DNA from: Desulfobacula sp.
Lineage (GTDB): Bacteria; Desulfobacterota; Desulfobacteria; Desulfobacterales; Desulfobacteraceae
NCBI GenBank assembly: GCA_028280105.1
Contig: JANQML010000020.1
Location: 1-64,000, forward strand
Direction of reading: 5' to 3'
Length of the DNA: 64,000 nt
The notes under the pieces are model-generated. The model worked only from the letters and a program-made list of their open reading frames with translations. It made no database searches and was not told where the DNA came from. Numbering within the stretch: the first letter of the stretch is position 1; each line of letters starts with the position of its first letter. The position numbers and the translations under genes are program-made. Shown in pieces: positions 8,351 through 17,318 of this stretch.

Positions 8351-9441
8351 TTTTGAAAAAATTCCTTGATACGGTTACAAACCCTTTTTATTTCGTTTTT
8401 ACTGATTTTTTCATTGGCCGGTAGACAGAGTATATTGTTTACTACACGTTTAGCACACTTAAGAGTATCTCGCCTGCAGTCAATAAAAGGCACTTGGGCA
8501 GACATCAATATGGGGTGCTGAATTTTGGTTTCAATGTTATGATTCTCCAGGTATTGTTTTAATTCATCCCTTTTGTCAGTCTGAATTGTATATGTATAAA
8601 ATACATGGGTTTCATCATTGCTTTCACCCGGAACTGTTACGTAATCTTTAAGTAACTCATGATACACTGCCGCATTTTGGCGCCGTTTTTCAATGATCTG
8701 AAATACCTTTTCAAACCGCTGCAGCAAAACAGCGGCCTGAATGGTATCCATACGTCCATTCAATCCTGGAAACAGACATTCTTCCTTGTTTACCGTACCA
8801 TTATATCTTAAAGCGGTAAGCTTGTCATAAACAGCCCGGTCATCGGTCAGTACCAAACCGGCTTCCCCTAAAGCAGCATATACCTTCATGGGATTCATAC
8901 TAAAGCAGGCGACATCTCCGAAAGATCCAGAAAGGTGACCACGATATTCGGCACCAAACGCCTGGGCAGCATCTTCCACGAGATACAACTCGTTCTTATC
9001 TACTATTTTCCGAAGCCGGTCAATGTCACAGACACGTCCGGTGTAGTGAACGGCGACAATTGCTTTTGTCTTTTTTGAAATGAGCCGTTCAACACTTGCC
9101 GGATCAATGTTAAGATCGTTTTTAATATCAGCAAAAACCGGTTTTGCCCCGGTCATAGCTATTGCGTTGGCCGTCGCAACCCATGACAGAGAAGTCGTTA
9201 TCACCTCATCATCTTGGCAAATTCCAAGGCTCTTAAGCCCCATATATAAAGCATCCGTTCCTGAATTCACACCCACACAGTATTTTCTGTTACAAAATGA
9301 TGCAATCTTATTTTCCAATTCGATCACTTCAGGACCATTGATGATCTTTCCGTGAACAAGCACTTTTTTGATTGATGATAAAATTGAATCCAGCTCATCA
9401 CCTTTCTCAAGCCTCAAGTCCAAAAATGGTATCTTGTTCAT
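8347..9441 (-). CDS. DegT/DnrJ/EryC1/StrS-family sugar aminotransferase
   Basis: About 364 residues from the ATG at 9441, which begins MNKIPFLDL. An upstream ATG at 9471 lies inside the radical SAM gene and adds ten basic residues of no family value. It is a PLP aminotransferase of the keto-sugar class: GVNSGTDALYMGL binds the phosphate, VEDAAQAFGAEY carries the pyridine-contacting Asp, and CFSMNPMKVYAALGEAG supplies the Schiff-base lysine. It would convert a keto-sugar nucleotide to an amino sugar. It sits next to a cobalamin radical SAM gene and the WbuC-like cupin. It is distinct from the second, LegC-type aminotransferase at 17930-19072, so two amino sugars may be made. Confidence 0.85.
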   Translation of the reverse strand: MNKIPFLDLRLEKGDELDSILSSIKKVLVHGKIINGPEVIELENKIASFCNRKYCVGVNSGTDALYMGLKSLGICQDDEVITTSLSWVATANAIAMTGAKPVFADIKNDLNIDPASVERLISKKTKAIVAVHYTGRVCDIDRLRKIVDKNELYLVEDAAQAFGAEYRGHLSGSFGDVACFSMNPMKVYAALGEAGLVLTDDRAVYDKLTALRYNGTVNKEECLFPGLNGRMDTIQAAVLLQRFEKVFQIIEKRRQNAAVYHELLKDYVTVPGESNDETHVFYTYTIQTDKRDELKQYLENHNIETKIQHPILMSAQVPFIDCRRDTLKCAKRVVNNILCLPANEKISKNEIKRVCNRIKEFFQK

Positions 9442-9454
9442 TTTTTTGTACCTT

Positions 9455-10918
9455 TTATCGTTTTTCTTCACAAACCAGACCGTTCAATTTTTGTAACGCA
9501 TTTTTGAGTGTATTGCGCCGGATCTCTCGGAGTTCTTCAACACTGACCTTTATCATATCTGCTGTTCTTTTCATTTTTTCATAATCTGTAAAATTAATCC
9601 GATCCCATTCATATGCACGAAGTATGGTCAGGTCATTATGAGAAAACTCATCCGTTTCGATCAATCCACTGCTCCAACTGGAACGGGTATTGAAATGATC
9701 ATACCCGCTTATAAAAGCATTTTCCTTTTCACACAAATCCCAGAGCCTTGTTTTTTTCAGGGGAATGGCTGCAAAAAATCGAACATAGTCTGCATCAATT
9801 TTTTCTGCAAATTTTAAAGTCTGCCTTATTTCATCCCAAGTTTCCGTCGGAAACCCCAGTATAAAATTAGCAGCGATATAGATACCCAGCCTCTTAGATT
9901 CTTTTACAATGGAAATCGTATGATCAAAATCAACCGGTTTACCTTTAATAATCTGTTTAAGAACCCTTTCGGTCCCGGTCTCCACGGCAATTCCTACATA
10001 ATGACAGCCACTTTTTTTCATTAATTTGAGAAGCTCCTTATCCAACTTGAATACAGCCGCATCCTCTGCTATCCACGGCATGTCGAGACCTCTTTCAATC
10101 ATGCCGTTCAGTATATTAACCACCCGTTTCCGATCCAAGAAGAAATTATCGTCTGCAAATACCAACGATTTGATTCCATAGTTCTCTTTTAACCATTGGA
10201 TTTCTTTTAACACGTTATCTGCCGATTTGGGCCGGAATCTTCTTCCTGAGATATGTTCGATTTGACAAAAAGCGCACCCATACGGACATCCCCTGGAAGT
10301 CAGAAGACGGACATAGGGATACAATGGGGGCGCCCCGATTGTTCCCCGCCTGGGTACGATATTACAATACGCTTCAAAGGGTATCAGGTGATATGCCGGC
10401 ATTGGCAGAGAGTCCATATCATCTACGGCATCGGCCATACCTAAATCAATGATACGCCCGTCCTTGCGAAAACAGACTCCCTTTTCCGGAAGCGGATTTT
10501 CACCTTCGATATATCCCAATAATTTACTTAATACACTTTCACCCTCACCGATAATCACGTAATCAATATTATCATCTTTAATTGCCTGATGCGGGTTGAG
10601 GGTTGCGTAAACACCGCCGAAAAGTATTTTAATATTATTGTCAATCCGGTTCACGACTGCAGCCGTTTTATGCCCGGAATCCGCAAATTGATCCATTATT
10701 ACGGTAATACCGACGACATCGGGTGATGAGGCTTTGACCGCTTGCTCCAATTCATCTTCTGAAAGATCCTGAAAATATGCATCAATGATCTCAACCTCGT
10801 ACCGGGATTCAATGGTGGCTGCAAGACAGCACAAACCATAGGGAGGATAGACCCAGTAGGTGTGTTCATCTCCTTGGCTCCAACGATAATTTGGAACTAC
10901 CAATGATATTTTTAACAT
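9455..10918 (-). CDS. cobalamin-dependent radical SAM enzyme
   Basis: A 487-residue protein with an N-terminal B12-binding-type Rossmann domain (VVPNYRW, YPPYGLCCLAATI, DVVGITVIMDQ, IKILFGGVYATL) and a radical SAM core. The CxxxCxxC iron-sulfur motif is TSRGCPYGCAFCQ near residues 200-215. The FADDNFFLDRKRV and AVETGTERVL segments are typical of this class. Its members do radical methylations or rearrangements, often on unactivated carbons. In a sugar operon it may create a branched or C-methylated sugar, or change the carbon skeleton. The DxHxxG cobalamin motif is not obvious, as in BchE-like relatives. Its substrate is unknown. Confidence 0.8.
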   Translation of the reverse strand: MLKISLVVPNYRWSQGDEHTYWVYPPYGLCCLAATIESRYEVEIIDAYFQDLSEDELEQAVKASSPDVVGITVIMDQFADSGHKTAAVVNRIDNNIKILFGGVYATLNPHQAIKDDNIDYVIIGEGESVLSKLLGYIEGENPLPEKGVCFRKDGRIIDLGMADAVDDMDSLPMPAYHLIPFEAYCNIVPRRGTIGAPPLYPYVRLLTSRGCPYGCAFCQIEHISGRRFRPKSADNVLKEIQWLKENYGIKSLVFADDNFFLDRKRVVNILNGMIERGLDMPWIAEDAAVFKLDKELLKLMKKSGCHYVGIAVETGTERVLKQIIKGKPVDFDHTISIVKESKRLGIYIAANFILGFPTETWDEIRQTLKFAEKIDADYVRFFAAIPLKKTRLWDLCEKENAFISGYDHFNTRSSWSSGLIETDEFSHNDLTILRAYEWDRINFTDYEKMKRTADMIKVSVEELREIRRNTLKNALQKLNGLVCEEKR

Positions 10919-10994
10919 ATTTTTCTCTTTTACTTGTTATGGTTAATCAGGGCCGATCTTACCCTGTTCCTGACACCATTCACAAGGCACTGTT

Positions 10995-11023
10995 TCAAAA
11001 CATTCGGATGATCCATCCGAATG
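10995..11023 (-). terminator. candidate Rho-independent terminator after the transketolase pair
   Basis: A perfect 9-bp stem, CATTCGGAT (11001-11009) with ATCCGAATG (11015-11023), closes a 5-base loop. On the minus strand it is followed by a short T run (TTTT at about 10997-11000). It lies just past the end of the C-terminal transketolase gene. It may reduce but not stop readthrough into the radical SAM gene, since the spacing to the next gene is only about 80 bp. Confidence 0.5.
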
Positions 11024-11034
11024 ATTATGCAGGT

Positions 11035-11967
11035 CTATCGTTTTAGTTTTTGTAAGCATGCAGAAACAATAGCAGGCGCAGTCAAACCGACTTCATTCCT
11101 TTGCCTTGCCTCCATCTGGGCACCGGGTGATGATAAAAATATGTCCGGTGTACCGATCCGACAAAGTCTTGCAGTACCAGGACCGTCTTGCTCACTTTGC
11201 CATTCCAGAACAGCACTGCCCAAGCCTCCCACAAGACTATGTTCCTCAATTGTTGAAACCAAAGAATGGGTTTCAAACATTAGTTTCAAGACCTTTTCAT
11301 CCAGCGGTTTAACAGTATGCATATTGATCAGGCTGACAGAATATCCTTTCACATTAAGCAGTTTTGACGCCTCCACTGCAACGGGGAGAACATTGCCGGT
11401 GCTGATCAAACAAATATCGTGACCATGATCCAGGACAATGGCCTTGCCGATTGTAAAATCAGGATCAGTTTCATGAACCACAGGCTCGTTTTTTTTTCCT
11501 AACCTTAAATAAACCGGACCATTCAAATCCAAGGCAGCTTTGAGTGCCAATCTTACCTCAACGGCATCACCGGGACAGACAACGGTCATTCCGGGAAGGG
11601 ATCTTAGAATGGAGATGTCTTCACAGGATTGATGGGTCGGCCCCAACTCAGAATATGACAATCCGGCCCCAACACCAACGACAATTACGGGAAGGTTGTG
11701 ATAACAGACATCTATTTTGATTTGCTCAAAGCACCTTAACGAGTTAAATGAGGCAATGGAGTAGGTTACCGGCTTTAATCCGCACATGGCCAATCCCGCT
11801 GCCACTGAAGTCATGTTGGCCTCTGCGACTCCGCAATTATAAAACCGATCCGGATGACACTCTTTGAAAGAGTCAAACAATCTGTTTCCCATGTCACCGG
11901 AGAGAAGAACAAGTTCTTTGTTCTCGACGGCAAGATCAGTCATGGCCTTTGCGAATGCATTTCTCAT
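11035..11967 (-). CDS. transketolase, C-terminal subunit
   Basis: A 310-residue protein equal to the pyrimidine-binding and C-terminal domains of transketolase. It has LLSGDMGNRLF, the glutamate-bearing CGVAEANMTSVAAG that activates the thiamine diphosphate ring, and the C-terminal region with SLINMHTVKPLD and VSTIEEHSLVGGLGSAV. Split transketolases transfer a two-carbon ketol unit. Its start overlaps the N-terminal subunit gene by four bases, so the two form a complex. In a glycan locus the pair could make a precursor sugar or add two carbons to a keto-sugar. Central pentose metabolism is the plain alternative. Confidence 0.85.
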   Translation of the reverse strand: MRNAFAKAMTDLAVENKELVLLSGDMGNRLFDSFKECHPDRFYNCGVAEANMTSVAAGLAMCGLKPVTYSIASFNSLRCFEQIKIDVCYHNLPVIVVGVGAGLSYSELGPTHQSCEDISILRSLPGMTVVCPGDAVEVRLALKAALDLNGPVYLRLGKKNEPVVHETDPDFTIGKAIVLDHGHDICLISTGNVLPVAVEASKLLNVKGYSVSLINMHTVKPLDEKVLKLMFETHSLVSTIEEHSLVGGLGSAVLEWQSEQDGPGTARLCRIGTPDIFLSSPGAQMEARQRNEVGLTAPAIVSACLQKLKR

Positions 11968-12785
11968 AACACCCCCAACTCTTTTTTAGCAGCCAGAACC
12001 TCATTTGGAGTCGGAATCCGGTAATGCCAGTTATTGTCATCTTCCATAAAAGAAACCCCTTTTCCTTTTACAGTATGAGCGATAATTGCAGTGGGTTTCT
12101 CAGGATCATTCCCAATGGTTGAAAAAACTTGAATTAGTTTACCAATATCGTGCCCATCGACTTCTTTAACCTGCCATCCAAACGCCTTCCATTTGTCCGA
12201 TAACGGCTGTAATCGCATAATATCAAAGCTTCTACCTGTGGCCTGCCATTTATTAAAATCAATAATGGTGCATACTCGATTAAGGGCTTTTGCCGGTGCA
12301 AACATCGCAGCTTCCCACACAGATCCTTCATTGCACTCTCCATCGCTCAGTAATGTGTAAACTGCATACTGCTTTTGTTTTATTCTTCCGGCAAGCGCCA
12401 TTCCCAAACCAATTGATAACCCATGTCCCAAAGATCCGGTTGCAGCCTCTATACCCGGCAAATTTCTGGGACCCGGATGTTCATCAAGTAATGAGTCCTT
12501 TCTACAATATGTCTCCAACAAGTCTTTTGGGATTATATTTTTAAAGGCAAGACTTGCATAAAGAGCGGAGGCGGCATGCCCTTTGCTCAATATAAACCGA
12601 TCTCGGTCGGGATCTGCCATATCATTGGAATTTATTTGCAATATACTCCAGTAAAGAACAACCAGAATATCCACGCATGAGAGAGCAGAACCCAGATGGG
12701 CCGCACTGCCAGCATGACTCATTTCCACCAGCTTGGCCCGGATCTGTCGCGATTTCTCTTCTAACTGAAAAATTTTATTTTTCAT
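11964..12785 (-). CDS. transketolase, N-terminal subunit
   Basis: A 273-residue protein equal to the thiamine-diphosphate-binding half of transketolase. The SAAHLGSALSCVDILVVLYW, RFILSKGHAASALYA and HPGPRNLPGIEAATGSLGHG segments carry conserved His and Gly residues. The cofactor metal motif is visible as LLSDGECNEGSVWEA (GDG-type) to IDFNKWQATG. It pairs with the C-terminal subunit that follows. The 129 bp upstream (12786-12914) are very AT-rich, without a promoter I can support. Presence of a split transketolase in a flagellar glycan run is unusual and suggests that it acts on an activated sugar rather than in general metabolism. Confidence 0.85.
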   Translation of the reverse strand: MKNKIFQLEEKSRQIRAKLVEMSHAGSAAHLGSALSCVDILVVLYWSILQINSNDMADPDRDRFILSKGHAASALYASLAFKNIIPKDLLETYCRKDSLLDEHPGPRNLPGIEAATGSLGHGLSIGLGMALAGRIKQKQYAVYTLLSDGECNEGSVWEAAMFAPAKALNRVCTIIDFNKWQATGRSFDIMRLQPLSDKWKAFGWQVKEVDGHDIGKLIQVFSTIGNDPEKPTAIIAHTVKGKGVSFMEDDNNWHYRIPTPNEVLAAKKELGVL

Positions 12786-12914
12786 TATGGTATCCTAAAA
12801 AAACTAAATAAATAGAGCGAATTAATTTTAATTTCCCCTATAAACAAATGACTTATAATAAATTAAAGAATACTATTTATTGTCACACGAATCTTTAGAC
12901 TTATAAATTTTTTT

Positions 12915-14336
12915 TTATGTAATCGTCTGATGAATTTTTTTTGCAAGATAATCATATGAAAATCTATTTTTTATTCGATCAAAAACGCCATCCCTGTTTT
13001 CAGGTATTTTTTTCAAAGCCTGCTTCAACTCATCTCTTGTTTTAAAAAAAAGATATTGATTCTTCCATAAAGGGTCTGGTGAGATTGGCCTGGAATCATA
13101 TACAATAGGAATTGCCCCACATGATGCCGCCTCAAACAATCTTTGAGTCTGAATATTGCCGCCCTGGCATGCCAGAGCATATTTGGTTGAACGATAAATA
13201 TCAGCTACGTCTCGTCCATGCTCAACTTCTCCTTTGAAAAAGGGTAGAACGACTTCATTCTGTTCCCAATGTCTCCCGTAGATTTCTACATCGATAGTCG
13301 ATTCTTCACATAACCATTGAACCGTAATATCTCGGATGGCATCGTGTAAAATCAGATTGAGGCCAGTATCATAATCCACCCCGTGTTTTTCGGTAAGGAT
13401 TCTTACTCTGTCATATGTAAAAAAAATCCCATCTTCCAACAGAGCCATCATTTCTTTTTTAAGAGACAACGATCGTGAACCCGACGGATAAATTTTAAAA
13501 TTAGTTGAACCAATGAACACCACTTTTTCTTTACGTTCAATATTCGGATTGGGGCAGAAAATATCTGCGTCAATAGACATCTCCTGCCTGAAGATTGGTG
13601 TGATTTGCTTTCTGATCCAAAAATCATCAAAATTCCTACAATACGAGAATACAATATCTCTATCCCGCACGTATAATGCATCCGGTTTAACTAAGTCCGG
13701 CATGGGGTCCTGCCACCAGACGATGTTCCAAGTCTTTTCATTTAGAAACTCATTGTACATATGATTGATGTTAATAGTAAGATGAGGATTAAATTCATAA
13801 ATCGCTTTCATTCTCATGTCTTTATGTAGAATCTGAAGATCATCCTCTTCGATCATCAATTTTACATCGTATCCAAGTTTTTTCAGTGCCCGTGCAATAC
13901 CTTTTGAAGTATATTGAATAACCGAGGTATGACGAGAAGTCATTAAAAACGCCCGCTTAACCGGATCATCAAAATTCGGAGATTGACGAATGATCATCTT
14001 TTTATACTGTTGCCGTCGTCTCTCTCTTTCTTCATTAACTTGTTCAAACATATGGTTAACATTGTATTGAGTCTCTTTTTGCAGAGTTTCAGAAAAATCA
14101 GTGCCGCTAAAATTGACAAAAGTAGGATGCCGGTAAGGGGTATCGACGAAGTAATCAAAGATCCGGTCCATGGGGACACCAATCAAAGTTTCCGGATTGT
14201 TTACCAAAGGTTCACCATTATAGTAGCAAAGTTGCCTTCCTTTCCCTTTATCTGGCAATTTAACGAAATTTCCCTGTAATGCCACTTGTTTTGCCACTTC
14301 AAAACCAAAAAAATAAGTATCTTTAAAGTTGCTCAT
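12915..14336 (-). CDS. glycosyltransferase, CgeB-like (DUF3880 plus group 1 C-terminal domain)
   Basis: A 473-residue protein. The C-terminal third holds QRLFEAASCGAIPIVYDS, a sugar-nucleotide-binding motif of CgeB-like and group 1 glycosyltransferases, after YALACQGGNIQT. The middle has VVWWQDPMPDL and VFSYCRNFDDF, as in DUF3880 proteins. The N-terminal ~100 residues are not recognised. It overlaps the end of the CMP-sugar synthetase gene by 14 bases, which suggests it uses that sugar or acts in the same glycan. In flagellar glycosylation islands CgeB-like transferases extend or branch the glycan after the Maf protein. Donor and acceptor are not evident. Confidence 0.75.
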   Translation of the reverse strand: MSNFKDTYFFGFEVAKQVALQGNFVKLPDKGKGRQLCYYNGEPLVNNPETLIGVPMDRIFDYFVDTPYRHPTFVNFSGTDFSETLQKETQYNVNHMFEQVNEERERRRQQYKKMIIRQSPNFDDPVKRAFLMTSRHTSVIQYTSKGIARALKKLGYDVKLMIEEDDLQILHKDMRMKAIYEFNPHLTININHMYNEFLNEKTWNIVWWQDPMPDLVKPDALYVRDRDIVFSYCRNFDDFWIRKQITPIFRQEMSIDADIFCPNPNIERKEKVVFIGSTNFKIYPSGSRSLSLKKEMMALLEDGIFFTYDRVRILTEKHGVDYDTGLNLILHDAIRDITVQWLCEESTIDVEIYGRHWEQNEVVLPFFKGEVEHGRDVADIYRSTKYALACQGGNIQTQRLFEAASCGAIPIVYDSRPISPDPLWKNQYLFFKTRDELKQALKKIPENRDGVFDRIKNRFSYDYLAKKIHQTIT

Positions 14337-15015
14337 GTTTTATCATTACCTCGAACAATTTGAAATCCAGCTCAGTATCAATATCCAGACAGCGTTCATA
14401 TGGGATCTCATATCCCAGAGTTTCTGGAGAATAAAAAGACCGGTTTTCCCTGAACCATTTCGATTCAGCAATATAAACGGCACCAGTTGGGATTCGGGTT
14501 TCAGGCAGATCCTGTCGTCTTTGATCAAAATATTCCCATCCCATTAACGGGGCTAACCGATTATCTTTCTCAGTTTTAAACATCCAGTAGGGGCTTTTTT
14601 CCGGTGAAGTAACAGTAACAAGAGATTTACCCCGTTGATTAATTATTTGCCGGATACATCCGTCGATGTCTTCTGTTTGGGTAAGCGGGGATGTGGGTTG
14701 TATCAACATGACGTGATCATATCCAGTAACCTGATCCATGGCATGCAGGATCACGTCTCTGATCAGGCTGTCATCCTGGGCAAGGTTATCAGGCCTTACA
14801 AAAGGGGTTTCACACCCGTATCTTTCCGCAATCTCAATTATATGCGAATCATCACTTGAAAGAACCAGCCGATCCAAATGTGCTGATTTCAAGGCAGCTT
14901 GAATGACCCAGGCAATAAGGGGTTTTCCTCCTGCTAACTTTATATTTTTCCGAGGTACCCCTTTGGAACCACCACGTGCAGCAATGACACCTAATATTGT
15001 TTTATCTTTTAACAT
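14323..15015 (-). CDS. legF: CMP-nonulosonate synthetase, legionaminic-type
   Basis: A 230-residue acylneuraminate cytidylyltransferase. The CTP-binding loop reads VIAARGGSKGVPRKNI, followed by KPLIAWVI, LVLSSDD and MLIQPTSPLTQTEDID. It activates a nonulosonic acid to the CMP form used by the glycosyltransferase. Assignment to legionaminic acid rather than sialic or pseudaminic acid rests on neighbours that match LegC, LegH, LegG and PtmE. The expected synthase LegI and dehydratase LegB are not in this window. The gene lies about 35 bases downstream of ptmE, in the same operon. Confidence 0.8.
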   Translation of the reverse strand: MLKDKTILGVIAARGGSKGVPRKNIKLAGGKPLIAWVIQAALKSAHLDRLVLSSDDSHIIEIAERYGCETPFVRPDNLAQDDSLIRDVILHAMDQVTGYDHVMLIQPTSPLTQTEDIDGCIRQIINQRGKSLVTVTSPEKSPYWMFKTEKDNRLAPLMGWEYFDQRRQDLPETRIPTGAVYIAESKWFRENRSFYSPETLGYEIPYERCLDIDTELDFKLFEVMIKHEQL

Positions 15016-15050
15016 CCTTTCTCGCTTTACAGCCTTTGAACTTCAGTTTT

Positions 15051-16115
15051 TCAGTGAACAAAAATCTCACCATAGTCTCCTTCGGCAATTTCGAAATCTC
15101 TTTTATGTCCAATATCCATCCAATATTCCCGGATTTGAAAAATCACAGATTTCATATCCTTTTCCAGCATTGAATCAAAAAGATCTGTCATATCATAATA
15201 TATATCCTCGGGTACTAAATCGAATACCTCTGGCTGAAAGGCATAGATCCCACCGTTGACAAAAAAACGCTGTACCGGTTTTTCATTCAGCCGCACCAGT
15301 TTATTTCCTTCCAGCTCAACCACACCATAAGGGATTTGCATGTTGTATTCGCGAACACACATGGTGGCACAGGCTCCTCCCAGATTATGATTATTGGTAT
15401 GAAATTCCAAAAGATGTTTAAAATTTACTTTTGTTAATAGATCGCCATTCATGACCAAAAATGGGAGTGACGGTTTTTCCGGCAGTAACCGAATACTCCC
15501 CGCCGTCCCCAAACGTTTTGTCTCTCTGATGTATTGAATTTTCACTCCCCATTTGGACCCATCTCCAAAATAGGATTCGATCATTTCAGCCTTATAATTT
15601 ACAGAGATATAAAAATTCTCAAAACCACTGGAGATAAAACCTTCTAAAATAGTTTCCAAAACCGGCGTTCCACCGATCTTCAACAACGGCTTGGGGCAGG
15701 CATCCGTCATGGGGCGCAATCGGGTTCCAAGTCCTCCAGCCATAAGAATCACAGGGTGTTTCATTTTTTTTTCGGACAAAATATCCTGAAGTGTGTGGAG
15801 ATGAACCACGATACCGTCCCGATCCACTACCGGCAGCTGATTTATCGATTGATCCTTCATGATCCGATGCAAGGTTTCCAGGTCATCATCTACAGATGCG
15901 GTCAACGGTGATACGTAATATATCCGCTTTACCGGTTCATCCAAAGAAATCCCTTTTAATATTCCCCTTCGAATATCCCCGTCTGTTACTGTCCCCAATA
16001 GTTTGCCGATTGCATCCACAACCAATGCGATTTGAAGAGCAGTTTTATCGATTACTTTTATGGCTTCCCGTATTTGGGTATCAGGACCAATGGTTGCCTT
16101 TCTCCAGTCTTTCAT
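15051..16115 (-). CDS. ptmE: PtmE-like nucleotidyltransferase with N-terminal CBS domains
   Basis: A 354-residue protein. Residues 1-120 form a pair of CBS domains (VTDGDIRRGILKG, SINQLPVVDRDG). Residues 125-354 are a nucleotidyltransferase with LMAGGLGTRLRPMTDACPK, LLKIGGTPVLE, MNGDLLTKVNF and EKPVQRFFVNGGIY. The architecture matches PtmE of Campylobacter, a glucosamine-1-phosphate guanylyltransferase that makes the GDP-sugar entering the legionaminic pathway. The partner enzymes PtmF and PtmA are not in this window. The CBS pair may bind a nucleotide regulator. It follows legG directly. Confidence 0.75.
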   Translation of the reverse strand: MKDWRKATIGPDTQIREAIKVIDKTALQIALVVDAIGKLLGTVTDGDIRRGILKGISLDEPVKRIYYVSPLTASVDDDLETLHRIMKDQSINQLPVVDRDGIVVHLHTLQDILSEKKMKHPVILMAGGLGTRLRPMTDACPKPLLKIGGTPVLETILEGFISSGFENFYISVNYKAEMIESYFGDGSKWGVKIQYIRETKRLGTAGSIRLLPEKPSLPFLVMNGDLLTKVNFKHLLEFHTNNHNLGGACATMCVREYNMQIPYGVVELEGNKLVRLNEKPVQRFFVNGGIYAFQPEVFDLVPEDIYYDMTDLFDSMLEKDMKSVIFQIREYWMDIGHKRDFEIAEGDYGEIFVH

Positions 16116-16133
16116 AAAATTTTTATTCCTTAT

Positions 16134-17315
16134 TTAGTTGATCAAATCATGAAATTGTTTCCTGATTATATTATCTAATCGAACCGATCCCAAGATTTGT
16201 TTAATTATTTTTACCGTACCTTCTTTTTCATAAGGATTCATTACTGTACCGACATATTTACTGAACTTTGGGGAAATCGCCTTTGATATGGCTCTGACGA
16301 TGTCATCTTGAACCGCATCACAATCAATGATACTTGCCGCCTTGACTCGTCCATCCTGCCGAGTGCCGATATTGACCGTGGGCACCTTGAGTGAAGGAGC
16401 CTCAATGATACCACTGGATGAATTACCTACCACGGCAAGACAATGATTTAAAGCACTCAGGTATTTGATCTGTCCCAGAGAGGTGACGGCAACCGCATTT
16501 TTTCGTAGATCGCAAAACCTATCCACCTGTTCGTTAATCAATCGTCCCTGTTCGTCTGCGTTTGACTTGGTAAAAATTAAATTCATTTTCGGAAACTGAT
16601 CCAAAGCACCAAACAAATTCTTTAATTGACTCAAAGCACATATATGACCCAAAGTTTCCGGATGATAGGTCAACAAAAGTGTTTTTTCATGTATCGATAT
16701 ACCTGTATCCTTCTCAAAAGATTCTCTGGACAACAGATCAAGGTTCTTGATATTTTCCACACCCAACGCTCCCACATAAAACACGGTTTCGGGAGATTCT
16801 CCCATTTGTATTATCCGTTGGCGATAGGACTCTGTGCTGGTAAAATGTAAATGGCTCATTTTTGTGATACTATTTCGGAATTGATTATCCATAGCCCCTT
16901 TTGTTATTTCACCACCATGGATGTGTGCAATGGGAATCTGATGAATCAGGGCTGCAGTTGCTGCTCCGAACGTCTCAAAACGATCTCCCAGAATGACCAA
17001 AAGATCCGGTTTGAGCCTTGCAAAGGCCTCTCCAAAACCAATCAGGCCCAACCCCATTGACTTGCAGACTCCAATAGAAGAATCAGCACTCAAAAGAATC
17101 TCCACTTTTTCATCCACCTTGAACCCGTCGTCCTCGATCTCATTACAGGTAAACCCATATTCAGGTGAAAGATGGGTCCCACTGATTAGAATCTGCAGAT
17201 TAAAAAAAGGATCATCTTCAAGTGCCGACATCAATGGTTTCAAAAGACCGTATTCTGCCCTTGATCCGGTAAAAACAGTTACTTTCAAATCAGATCTGTC
17301 ACGCTGAGAGTTCAT
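16134..17315 (-). CDS. legG: hydrolysing nucleotide-sugar 2-epimerase (NeuC/LegG type)
   Basis: A 393-residue member of the UDP-GlcNAc 2-epimerase family. The N-terminus has VFTGSRAEYGLLKPLM, then ISGTHLSPEYG and LLVILGDRFETFGAA with IPIAHIHGGEITKGAMDNQFR, the classic epimerase signatures. The C-terminal half has LLTYHPETLG and AVVGNSSSGIIEAPSL. It releases the nucleotide and inverts C2 to give 2,4-diacetamido-2,4,6-trideoxymannose, the LegI substrate. It has a three-base gap to legH and is in the same operon. NeuC acting on UDP-GlcNAc for sialic acid is an alternative, but a PtmE gene nearby supports a GDP-linked substrate. Confidence 0.8.
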   Translation of the reverse strand: MNSQRDRSDLKVTVFTGSRAEYGLLKPLMSALEDDPFFNLQILISGTHLSPEYGFTCNEIEDDGFKVDEKVEILLSADSSIGVCKSMGLGLIGFGEAFARLKPDLLVILGDRFETFGAATAALIHQIPIAHIHGGEITKGAMDNQFRNSITKMSHLHFTSTESYRQRIIQMGESPETVFYVGALGVENIKNLDLLSRESFEKDTGISIHEKTLLLTYHPETLGHICALSQLKNLFGALDQFPKMNLIFTKSNADEQGRLINEQVDRFCDLRKNAVAVTSLGQIKYLSALNHCLAVVGNSSSGIIEAPSLKVPTVNIGTRQDGRVKAASIIDCDAVQDDIVRAISKAISPKFSKYVGTVMNPYEKEGTVKIIKQILGSVRLDNIIRKQFHDLIN

Positions 17316-17318
17316 CAG

